DNA from: Mycteria americana
Taxonomy: Eukaryota; Chordata; Aves; Ciconiiformes; Ciconiidae
Assembly (NCBI RefSeq): GCF_035582795.1
Contig: NC_134383.1
Span: forward strand, 1,061,501-1,125,500
Direction: 5' to 3'
Length of the DNA stretch: 64,000 nt
Position numbers and translations under genes: made by a program. The notes below the pieces were generated by a model, which saw nothing but the letters and a program-made list of their open reading frames with translations, was not told where the DNA came from and searched no databases. This document shows, in pieces, positions 44,773 to 54,600 of the stretch. How positions within the stretch are numbered: the stretch's first letter is position 1; each line of letters begins with the position of its first letter.

Positions 44773-44778
44773 TATAAA
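44773..44778 (+). promoter_or_regulatory. APOC3: APOC3 TATA box
   Basis: TATAAA in GGTATAAAGTGGG. Transcription should start near 44,803. A noncoding exon 1 ends at 44821 with a GTGAGC donor, and exon 2 begins at 44955. Confidence 0.8.
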
Positions 44779-44956
44779 GTGGGAGCCCGGGGCTGCCCCC
44801 GCGGAGCGGAGCCCGGCGCAGGTGAGCGGGGAAGGCCCCGGCGAGGGTCACGCCGGGAAGGGGACGGGGACGGGGACGGGGACGGGGTCGGGACCCCGCG
44901 GGCACGCGGGCCCCCGCCCGCCGCCCCGCGCCACGCGCTCTGCTTTCTCCCCAGCC

Positions 44957-45468
44957 ATGAAGGCGTCGCTCCTGCTCGTCCTCGTCTGCGTGGCCGTCCT
45001 GGCGGCGGGAGCAAGTAAGGGGCGCGCGAGGGCTGCGGCAGGAGGGGGGGCCGGGGCTCAGGGTGCTGGGTGCACGGACCGGGGGGGGGGGCACAGCCCC
45101 GTGGCCCCGTCCCCCCGCTCCCACGAGGCTTGCGCTCGCAGGGGCCGACACGCCCGGGGAGCCGGAGGCGCTGGTGAGGAAGGTGCAGGAGTTCGCCCAG
45201 AAGGCCACGGCCATGGCCAAGACCGCCTTCGGCACGGTGCAGGAGTCGGAGGCGGCTCAGCAGGCCAGGTGCCCCCGCGCCCCCCCGCCGGCCCGGGCGC
45301 CCGGCCCCGCCGCCCCGCCGCCCGCAGGGGAGCCCGGCCGGAGCCCCGCTCTGAGCCCCCTCCCCTTGCAGGCGGTGGCTGGCGGACAACGCCGAGCTGG
45401 TGAAGCGGCGGCTGGCCTGGCTGAAGGAGCGGCTGGCGGAGCTCTGGACGCGGACGCCGGCCGCGTAG
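44957..45468 (+). CDS. APOC3: apolipoprotein C-III
   Basis: Small secreted apolipoprotein that inhibits lipoprotein lipase and hepatic remnant uptake. Coding exons on +: 44957-45014, 45142-45268, 45372-45468; phases agree and give 93 aa (human 99). Signal peptide MKASLLLVLVCVAVLAAGA, then a short amphipathic protein. The conserved core VQESEAAQQARRWLADN corresponds to human VQESQVAQQARGWVTD. It ends ELWTRTPAA, shorter than the human C-terminus that carries the O-glycosylated Thr. The four-exon structure with a noncoding exon 1 is as in mammals. It is the only cluster gene on +, divergent from APOA4 and convergent with APOA1. Confidence 0.92.
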
Positions 45469-45542
45469 CCCCGCCGGGGGCCGGCCGGGGGCCGGCCGGG
45501 CCGGGGTCCCCCCGGCTCCCCACCCCGCGTGGCGGTTCTCGC

Positions 45543-45548
45543 AATAAA
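45543..45548 (+). terminator. APOC3: APOC3 poly(A) signal
   Basis: AATAAA 75 bp after the APOC3 stop codon. Confidence 0.85.
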
Positions 45549-46063
45549 GCAGCGCTGAAGCAGACGGCTGTGGTGGCCTCTCTGGGGGGGCGGCGAGGAG
45601 GAGCGCGCGCCGGGGGGGGTGAGGAGGGGCCGGGACGGATGCCCGCGCCGGGGTGCTGCTCCCTCCCGCCAGCGCCGGGGCGGCACGCGGCCGCGCCGGG
45701 GCGCCGGGGCCCCTCGCCGCGGGGCGAGCGCCGCGTGCCGCCGCCCCACGCGCACGTGCCCGGGGCGGCGGGAGCCGGGTGCCGCTCCCGCGGGCTGGGG
45801 GGTCCCGGCTTCTGCGAAACCGGCCCCCGCTGGGCCCCGCCGCCCCGGCAGAGCCCCGTGGGCAGGGAGGGCCGCCGCGCCGGCCGCCCGGTGGCAGGGA
45901 GAGCCCAGGGCACCCACCCTGCCGGCTCCCTGTCCCCCCGACTCCCACCGGGCGCCCCCCGCACCCCCCGCCCGCAGCGGCCCTCGCCCCCGCGCTGCGC
46001 GCAGGCTGCCCCCCTCCAGCATCCACTGCAAAGACTGAGTGAGCTCCAATAACTTAAGTCGTG
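45549..46063. other. APOC3-APOA1 convergent spacer
   Basis: About 515 bp of CpG-rich DNA between two convergent poly(A) signals. No gene or repeat seen. Open frames here run through both strands and are artefacts. Confidence 0.65.
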
Positions 46064-46069
46064 TTTATT
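46064..46069 (-). terminator. APOA1: APOA1 poly(A) signal
   Basis: AATAAA on -, about 235 bp downstream of the APOA1 stop codon. Confidence 0.8.
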
Positions 46070-46302
46070 TGACAAAAGGAAGGCAAAGCTGAGGCCCACG
46101 CCGGTTCGGGGAGGGGAGGCAGCAGGAGGGGAGGAGGGGGCTCCCCGGGGAGGACGCCCCGGGGCTGGGCTGGCCCGGGGCTCCCGCAGCCCGTACCCCC
46201 GAGCCCCCCCGGGGGGAAGCGCCCCGGGCAGGGCAGGGAGCAGCCCCGGGGCGGCGGCGGGAGCGGGGCCGGGGTCAGTCCCTGGCCGCGCCGGCCGGCA
46301 GC

Positions 46303-47455
46303 TCAGGCCATGCTCTTCTGGATGTCGTCCAGCAAGGTGATGAAGCGGGTCTTGACGTTCTCGGCGAAGGGGGTGAGGCGCTCCTTGAAGTCCTGCATCA
46401 GGGGCGTCATCTTCTCGCGCAGGTTCCTGAGGTGCTCCACCACCTTGGCCTGGTACTCGGCAGCCTGGGGGATGCCCTTCTCCCGGATCTCCTCCAGCTT
46501 CTGGCTCAGCTTCTGCCGCAGCTCGTCGCTGTAGGGTGCCAGGTTATTGCGCAGCTCCTCCACGTGCCCGCGCAGGCGGTCCCGCGCCTCCTCGGCCACC
46601 GGGGTCAGCTTCTCGTGTATCAGCTCCATCTTCTGCTTGGTCAGCTCCTTCAGCTCCTGGGCCACGGGCGCCAGGCGCTGGCGGTACTGCTCCAGCTCCT
46701 CCGTCCACTTGGCAGTGAACTGGTCCAGGAGGGGCCGGATCTTCTCCTTCACGTCTTCCAGGTCCTTGGTCAGCTCCTGGCGCAGGGCCTCCGTGTCCTT
46801 CAGCCACATCTCCCGCACCTCCTTGTAGTAGGGGGCCATGTCCTCCCGCAGCTTGGTGACGGCCGCAGCCAGCGTGTCCAGGCTGCTGGTCAGCTTCAGG
46901 CTGCGGGGAGCGGAGGGAGGTCACGCCCGGCGCCCGGGGACCCCCCCGCCGCCTCCCCGCCACGCGCCCCCCACTTACTCCAGCTGTTTGCCCACGGCGG
47001 AGGACTCCAGCTGGGCGATGGCATCCCTGCCGCTGGTCTTCACCGTCTCCAGGTACACGTCCACCATGTCCCGCAGGCGCTCCAGGGGCTGCTGGGGTTC
47101 ATCGTGCTGCCAGAAGGAGCGGGCCTGGGTGCCTGCGGGAAGAGCCCGGCGCGCTCAGGACAGGCTGCCCGGCGGGAGCGTGGCGGGGACAGCTCCAGCC
47201 CTGCCGCCCTGCCCGTCGCTGCCCCGGGGACCTGCCCGGCTCGGGAGGGGACCAGGGAGCCGCTCGGCTGCAGCCCGCCTCGGAAAGTGCTGTGGAAGCC
47301 AGGCGCTTCCAGCAGCGCTCGCGTGGGGCTCAGCTGCCCCGTCCTGCTCCGTCCCGCAGGGGTTTGCAGCGGCCGCCGCCCCAGCCCCAGCCCCAGCCCC
47401 GTTTGGACCTACCCGTCAGGCAGAGCAGGGCGAGGGCCACCACCACGGCTCTCAT
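46303..47455 (-). CDS. APOA1: apolipoprotein A-I
   Basis: Main HDL structural protein, LCAT activator and ABCA1 acceptor. Coding exons on -: 47413-47455, 46979-47132, 46303-46900; phases agree and give 264 aa, the chicken length. The signal and propeptide are MRAVVVALALLCLTGTQA; the mature part begins RSFWQHDEP. Exon 4 encodes the 22- and 11-residue amphipathic repeats (APYYKEVREMWLKD, APVAQELKELTKQK, APYSDELRQKLSQK, IPQAAEYQAKVVEHL) and ends DDIQKSMA. The 5' UTR is split: exon 1 ends at 47703 and exon 2 begins at 47468. Differences from chicken apoA-I are scattered and conservative, which supports a non-galliform bird. Confidence 0.97.
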
Positions 47456-47769
47456 CTTCGCGCTGAACCTGGGGGCAGAGCAAGAGAGTTGGGTGCGGGG
47501 AGCCCCGGGCAAAGCCGGCCCCCGCGGGAACTGAGCCCCCCACCCCGGCGCGAGGGGTCCCCGCCGGTGCCGCGGGCGAAGCCTGCGGGACGGTCACCGG
47601 TGCTGCCTCCCCGCCCGTGCCGCCGATCCCAGGAGCAGCCGGACTCTGGTCCCTGCGGCTCTGCGGGGGCTCGGGAGCCCCTCCAGCGGCCCGGGCTCTT
47701 ACCAGCTCTCTCCCGATGCTGCCGTGCTGCCGGTCGTCCCGTCTGAGCCGGCCGCTTCCCCACCGCCGC

Positions 47770-47776
47770 TATTTAT
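47770..47776 (-). promoter_or_regulatory. APOA1: APOA1 TATA box
   Basis: ATAAATA on - within CATAAATAGCGG, as in the human APOA1 promoter (CATAAATAGG). Transcription is expected near 47,740. Confidence 0.8.
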
Positions 47777-47800
47777 GCCGGAGGGGGCAGTTCCTGCCGG

Positions 47801-47807
47801 AGATAAG
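47801..47807 (-). promoter_or_regulatory. APOA1: APOA1 promoter GATA word
   Basis: CTTATCT on - within GGCTTATCTCC, 25-30 bp above the TATA box. The human promoter has GGGCTTATCAGCC in the same place. Confidence 0.5.
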
Positions 47808-47858
47808 CCAGCGCTGCAGCCCAAGAAATTGCTCCCCGGTGCGGGCGATGTGGCGCGT

Positions 47859-47872
47859 AGAGTTCAAGGATC
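47859..47872 (-). promoter_or_regulatory. APOA1: APOA1 promoter nuclear-receptor site (site C)
   Basis: GATCCTTGAACTCT on - is identical, as I remember it, to human APOA1 site C, which binds HNF4, RXR and related receptors. It is followed on - by CCACATCGCC, near human CCACATTGCC. The distance to TATA is also close to that in human. Confidence 0.75.
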
Positions 47873-47920
47873 GTGCGCGTGGGCCAGCGCCGAGGAGCGC
47901 TGGCTTGGCAGGGGCGGCGA

Positions 47921-47927
47921 GCAAACA
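47921..47927 (-). promoter_or_regulatory. APOA1: APOA1 promoter FOXA site (site B)
   Basis: TGTTTGC on - within CTCCTGTTTGCTCGCC, about 50 bp above site C. It resembles the HNF3/FOXA site B of the human promoter (GCTGTTTGCCCA). A further TGTTTAC word is on + at 47967-47973. Confidence 0.6.
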
Positions 47928-47979
47928 GGAGCTCCCCGCGGGACGCGGCTCGCTGGCCAAGGAGCCTGTTTACGCTCCC

Positions 47980-49339
47980 CGTGACCCAGATTCCTGCTCG
48001 CCGCTGCGGCCTCGCCGGGGCCTCTCGGCAGCCCCCGGGGATTGGCCGGCAGCCCGGGGACAAGGTTTACACCCGCAGGGATTTGGCCTGCCGTACCCAG
48101 ACCCCTCGTCCTCCGCTCGCCACCGCCGTGGGTCTCTGCCCCGTCCTTCCCTCGGCCGGCGAGACTCACGCCGCTCACATCACCCCCTTTTCCCGGCGCA
48201 CCCCCGACGCGGGGGCCCCGGGAGCTGTGCCCCCGCGCACGCTCACGCCAGCCCTCCCTGGGGGCCTGGGCAGCAAAGCAAAGGCTCGGCCCGGAGCGGA
48301 CACCAGCCTGGCCACGGCACCCCGGCACGGCCGCCCCGGAACTCCCCCGCCGCAGCTCTGCAGCCGAACCAAGGCGCTGCCCCGTCCCGCTGCCGCCAGG
48401 CCAGGGACCCGCAGGAACCGGGCGCCCGGGGCTGAGCCCGGGTGAAGCCGCCTGGCGCGAGGGGCCGGGGAGAAAGGGGGCACGTCCCCCCGACGGCGCC
48501 GCAGGGGAGCGTGCGGGCAGCGGGAGGGGCCGGTGAATGCCACGGGGAAGCTGCCCGCTGCGAGAGGAGCAATGCCCCCGCCTCAGAGCAGCACCGGCTC
48601 TCCGCAGCCCCGAGCCCAGGCTGGCTCGCTGGGCGCTGCGTGGGCATCCCCGTCCCCTGCGGTGCCGCAGCAGGCTGGAGGCACGGCTCCCTTCCCTCGC
48701 CTCTCCTCCCCAGCCTCGCGCGTTCCCCCCCAGAGCTGCCCCGCTGCTGGGAAAGCCCGGCCTCGGAAGGACGCGCTCGACAAGGCGGGTTTGATCCGCA
48801 ACACCGCGCTTCCCTGCCCACCGAGGGCCGGGGAAAGCAGCGGACGCAGCTGGTTCAGCGCTGCAGCCTCCCGAAGGGACGGCGGAGGCAGGCAGGGAGC
48901 TTGCAGCACTCCCGGCCAGCCCAGGCAGGCGCCCAGGGCCCCTCGGGGCTCAGGCCGGGCTCCGAGAGGCAAGAAACGGGGCAGGGAAGAAAGCAGCAGC
49001 GACCCCGGCCTCGCAACGGGTAAGAGGGAGCTGGGCGAAGCCGAGGCGCGCAACACCCGGTTGTGTCGGACGCGGGCGGGCAGAGCTGGAGAAGGGCTCT
49101 GGCTCCCCGGGGCTCGGGGCCCCTCTCTCCCCGGCAGAGACGGGCCAGCGGCACCACGGCGGCCGTGCCTCCGCAGAGGAGGCGACAGCTCCGGGGACGG
49201 ATGGAGGACAGGGCGGCTCCGGCGCGGGCCGGGAGCGAGCGCGGCCGCGCTGCCGCACCTTGAGCTTTCGCCCCCGGCCGCCCAGGCCGCTCTGCCTCCG
49301 CAGCCGGCGTTGAGCAACAAGGCAAACAGGAGACCAGGG
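47980..49339. other. APOA1-SIK3 intergenic spacer
   Basis: CpG-rich DNA between the APOA1 promoter and the SIK3 3' end. The long overlapping open frames (about 47,600-49,390) run on both strands and look random. No repeat or RNA gene seen. Confidence 0.6.
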
Positions 49340-51681
49340 AAGATCATAATCATGGTTTTATTTGTCATGATCCCACTGTCCAACTAATTGACTAGTTGCA
49401 AGTGACCCACAAAAAATGGACTGAAGATTTACTGAAACTTTTTTAGTCCAACATAAATGAGGAAGAAAAAAATACTTCTGACATTTCCAAAAAACAGAAA
49501 TAATAGCAAAGTATATTAATATACATTCAACATATACTGCGCGTATTGATTACTACAATACAAAGCAATGATAAAAAAAAGTGTGATACTGCGAAATGGC
49601 ACGGTTAAGCGAGTCCCTGCTGTTTCGGATGCTTGCTGTAGGGTGGCCATCGACTCTCCCAGAAATACAGTGTCATGTAAACAAAAGGAACACAAACCAA
49701 AGGTACAGAGCGAAAGGCTTTCAGTGTTTCCCGCTCAGGCCCGGCAAGCCCCGCCCGGCTCCCCGCGTCCCCCCGAGCCCGCGGGCGCCGGGCGAGGAAA
49801 CGCAACCGGAGGGCGGTGCCCCGGCAAGGCCGCGTGGCCCCGGGACGCCGGCAGAAGCAGCGGCCCGGGCGACGCCGCTCGGCGGCTGCAGAGTTTCCTT
49901 CCTCTCTGGTTTTCGGGATCGCACAGCCGGTCAGCGTTCTTTTTCCCGGGGCAGGGGAGAAGGGGGAGGCCGGGAAGAGGCAGGGGTAAGGATAGCAAAG
50001 TCACCTCTGCCGTGCTGGTTTCACACTTCCTTCTGTGCAAATTCAGGAGGGCTGGGTCGATTTTTTTCCTTTTTTAAAAAATATTCCAGAAAAGTGTCAA
50101 TACGAAGAATTTGAGCTGTAGCTTGTAAAGTCCCAAAGGCAATGCTGACACCAAGTGCTCCCGAGCCCCGGCTGGGGGGGGCTTCACGCTCTATCCGTCG
50201 AGGAAGGGGTGGAAAGAAGGACAAAGAAGAGATCTATGCACGTCTGAACTGTATAAAGGAGAATACCACTGTCGCCACTGGCACGAGAGAGAAAACCAAG
50301 TCACAAGTACAATGTCATTAAAAGAAATAAAATACTTTGAACAAAAGGTGCAAGTCACAATTCATATAGAACAGAATCTAGTTAAAAATTTCTCTCAAAC
50401 AGAAATTCCTTTTGCCTTTTATTAATAACAATAATAATAAAACAACATTTATCAAAAAACAATTCCTACGTGATCAGGAGGGGAAGCTAAGAAAACAAAG
50501 AAAAATCTGTCTTCCCTACGTTAAGCCAGGAAAAAGAAAAAAACCCCAAGTCGTATGCGGCTTTGAACAGAACGGGTTAGAGGGGGGCAGGGAAGAGGTG
50601 ATGCTTTCGGCACACCGACAAACGGAGAGAAGGAACACAAGCAGACAAAGATGAGACAAGAAGCGTATTGCACCAGGGGTGGGTGTTCCCCGCCGGCCGG
50701 CCGAGCCCCGGGTGGGACAGGCGATCTGCTGCCGGGGCAGGGGAAGGGCCGCGGCCGGGCTGGCACCGTCCTCGCCCCTCCGCCAGCGCTGCCAGGCTCG
50801 GGTCACGCTGGGCCCCTCCCCAGCGCAGAGGGTTACAGAGCGGAAGGACAGCTCGGCCTCCGGGAGCGGCTCCCGAGGGATCCCACCGATCGGACCCCGC
50901 TCCGCTCCCGCCTGCTCCTTGCCCCGCCGGGGCGGGCTCCAGGGAGGCTCAGTCCCATCCGCTCGCTGTGCGGGAGCGGAGGCGGGCGGAGGGCCGGAGC
51001 GGCCCCCGGGCCCTGGTCAGTAAAAGCCCTCCAAACCAGACTCAGTGCTCAGGCTCCGCGAATCCTCTGCCGACGTGTAGGACTCAGGTTCTCTGGTTAT
51101 TTCTGTGATAGCTGGAGTTACAGGCAAATATGGCAAAAATTAAAGAAACCAAAGGAACAACACACTGGATGAACTGATTATGAGGAAAAGGGCCATGGTA
51201 TTCCAGTTAGTCAGAAATACTACGGCAATTTGGCGCAATGCTGCTAGATACTGTTGGTTTAAAATGGACCTTTTCGTTTCAAAGCTGTACGTCAAACCTG
51301 CAAGAGAGAGAAGCAGCAGAGATGTTAGGAGACACCGGAGAACGGCAAGTCTGCTGCCACAGTCCTCCACCGCCTGCCCAGTCCAGACCCGCGAGCTACG
51401 CCCCAGGAGGGAGACCCCGCCGATGCCACCGGGCTCTGGAAGAGCCGCGAAGGCCCGGAAGGAGGGGTGCTGCCCCTGCACGAACCGGGGGGCAGCAGCC
51501 AGCCGCCGGCGCGGAAGCTCAGAGCTGACGGTCTCTCCCCCAGCCTCTGCCCGCAGAGCAAGGGGACGAGGAAGGGGACGCACACGGCCGTCGGGCCGAC
51601 AAGCCTTTGGGTCTGCCATCGAGGCAACGCCAGGCGTGCAGCTGGAAAGAGAAGGGCCCTTGAATACTCACTCCCTCCTGG
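49340..51681 (-). other. SIK3: SIK3 3' UTR with poly(A) signal
   Basis: The - strand after the SIK3 stop. AATAAA on - at 49357-49362 is the likely final poly(A) signal, giving a UTR of about 2.3 kb. The interval near the signal (49,340-50,470) is AT-rich in contrast to the CpG-rich spacer beyond. Another AATAAA at about 50419 could give a shorter form. Confidence 0.6.
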
Positions 51682-54600
51682 TTACACCCCTGCCTGCTCC
51701 ATCCCAAAGGGCACCTCCGGGTGCTTGTAGCTCAGTAGGACGTCTGTAATACATGTCGATGGGTAACAGGAGGTGTTTAGATGCTGGCTGCCATCACCTA
51801 GGTTGGGGTGCTCTTGACCTTCCAAACTCTCCCCGCATTCTGTAAGGTCAAAGAGCAACATCAGAGTTTGCACAAGGAGCACCACGGAGTTACAGCTCCA
51901 GCGTGGGGATCGGGCCAGCAGGCTGCCATGGCCTAAAGGGTCGCCTCGCAGGCAGGGCCGCCCCGTGTTTCTCCGGGAAGCCTAGATCACTGCTCCCACC
52001 AGCCCGGGCTCCGACCGCCAGCAGCACCCGAGGAGCCGCCCTCCATCAGCACGCGCTCCCCCGCAGCCCGTGAACCTGCCCGCTCCCTGCGGGCACCGCT
52101 CACCGGAGGAGAGGTGGCTTTGCCACACAGACTGCGAGCTGGTCCTCTGGGTTCCTGGCCCAGACCCCCCGTGCCGTGCCTCTGCAGCTCGGCCAGGTCC
52201 TTACCCTCGCTCTCCCTGTCGCGCAGCTGCTGACTGGCCATCAGCGACGACTGGCTGAGGACGGCATCAGACATCCGAGCAGAGCTTAGTGCTTTTCCTG
52301 CCATTAAACTCATTCCAGGCAAGTTATCTAACTGCACCTGCGGAGACAGCAGGACGCAAGTCAAAGGGGGGTCGGGACGAGGCGCTCTGCTGCTCCCCCA
52401 GCTCTCGGACAGGCTGCCCGGGGAGCTTCTGCAAGCCTTCAGCGAGGGTTTCTAAGTACAAGCAAAAACCGTACATCGGGTACAGCTTAGGCGCAGCCGA
52501 TGTCCCCTCGGCACAAGAACGGACTGGGCAGTCCGAGCCCCTTCCAGGCCTGCGCTGAGCTAACTCGGGAAGAGCCCTTCTCATTTATAGCCGAAGGGAG
52601 CTGTAGCAAAGACGGCATCGAGCTCTGGGCAGGACAGTTCCCGGTGGGCCAAAACACAGGGGAAGCGGAGCAGCCGCCCTCTGCTCTCGGTCAAGGTCTG
52701 GGCTGCCACGGCCAGCCCGTTCAGCAGCACTGCAGAACCGAAAGCTGGGCTTGCCGTGCCTGCAAAGCCCTCCGGGGCCAGAGCCAGGCCCGGGGCAGCC
52801 CAGACCGCTCCATCAGAAGGACCTCGGGGGACCACGAGCGAAGGAGGAGCACTTCCATATTGGTCTCTGCTACAACGTTTTCAGCGTTAAGCGAGCAGGA
52901 CGTACTAACTGAAGCGTCCCCACGGCTTTTCATTCCCAGCAGCCCCGCAGAGCAGGGTGCTGCCTTTCCCGTATGACACCTCGTACATAACCCGCACGCA
53001 GCACGGAAGCTCTGCGCTGCCTTAAGCCCTGCACGGGCCTCTTCAAACCTACGTAGGCATCATCACTGTTCTGAATGGTGTGATGTCTCTGCAGGGTCCT
53101 GGGCCGCGGGTGCTCGCTGGAGGCGGGTCGCACAGGGTAGCCCAGTCCGTTGTGGTCAGGCACCTGCATCGCCTGGCCGGGGGAACTCCTGTCCATACAG
53201 TTCCCTACGATGGACTCTTGAAAAACCAGACAAGACAGAAAAACGACAGATTAGTACAAGGAACCCGCAGCTCTCAGAGACGCGCGCCACCGCAGAACCG
53301 CGGGACTGAGGCGTGACGGCATGAACACACGCTCGTCGCTGGCAGACCAGCGTGCTGCTGGCCGGGGGGAAAGGGACCCCCGGCTGCTCTTGTCGAAGTG
53401 ATGCAGCACCAGGGCTGCCCCAGATGGCACTCGGGCAGGCTTCTCCCTCCAGCACCGAGATCCCAAAGATCCCAAAAGATCTCAATGCTAGCTGCCTCTG
53501 ATCAGGCCTACAGAAGCAGCCTGAAATTGGAGGGACAGGAGCACCACAGCACAGGAACCGGACCCTTTCTGACTGCATCCCAGCACTGCCGCCTTCCCCT
53601 CGAGCCCGAGCTCGCCCTCCTCCCTCCATCGCCCACATCATTACACAAGAGCGGAGGGAGAAGCGTCTCCCCGGCCTCCAACACGGGATGTTCTAGCAGG
53701 GCCCCTTGGCAACTGTAAGCAACATAATCTCGCTGGAAGAGCTGGCCAGGATGTTTGCTTTTATCAGATGACTTCTCCCTACCCTCCTACAGTCTGGCCG
53801 TAGGACTACATGAGTGTTCTGCCTGGCAAAGTCCATCTGCACCGCAAGCTCTTATGACCGAGGGTAAAGGCTACATTCCTATCAAGCAAAACCTCTCGTC
53901 ATCAAGTACACGATGTTTTGAATAAAGTCCTGAGGTATGGAAAAGCCTGTCATTGGATCCGATGCACGTAAACAGCTCGCTCTCGGCGAGTAGTCCTGCG
54001 GAGCACAAACACGCGGACGCGGCCACGAGCACTAGGGAGCTGCCCTGAAATGACACAGCTGCAGGTAGATCCCCCGGCCAGAGCTATCAGCTTTCACGGG
54101 GCTTTGGCCAGCGGGAAGCAATCTCCCGCTGTGCCGGGACACCACACCTCCTGGCCGGGACCGCAACTGTGAGATGCCAGAAAGATGCTCCCCAAAGAGA
54201 CCTGTCCGTAAAGTTACCCGGACCCGAACGAGACCCCATCCCAGGCACAGCCTGCCACCTGAGCTCTCCGCGCCGCTCCCGGGCACGCGAGCGCACCGCT
54301 CCCCATGCCCTGCCTCCCTCAGAGGCATGGAGGATCCTGCAGGAACCCTGTCCCAGGGCAGTCGGAGATACAGCCGGCCGGCCTCCCCCTTCCTTTGCAC
54401 AACCGTGGGGTTACGTGCGGTTAACAGTCAGCTTTCCCGGAAAAACAAGAAGGAAAACATGAGGTAACAGATGTTGGCGGAGCAGTGCCACCCACACACT
54501 GCTCAGGACGCCGCTCCAACTGTGGGAACAGTTGTTCGGGCCGGCAGCCTGCTTCTCCAGCTCCACAAACAGCCCCGATGCCGAAGCGCTCCCGCAGCCA

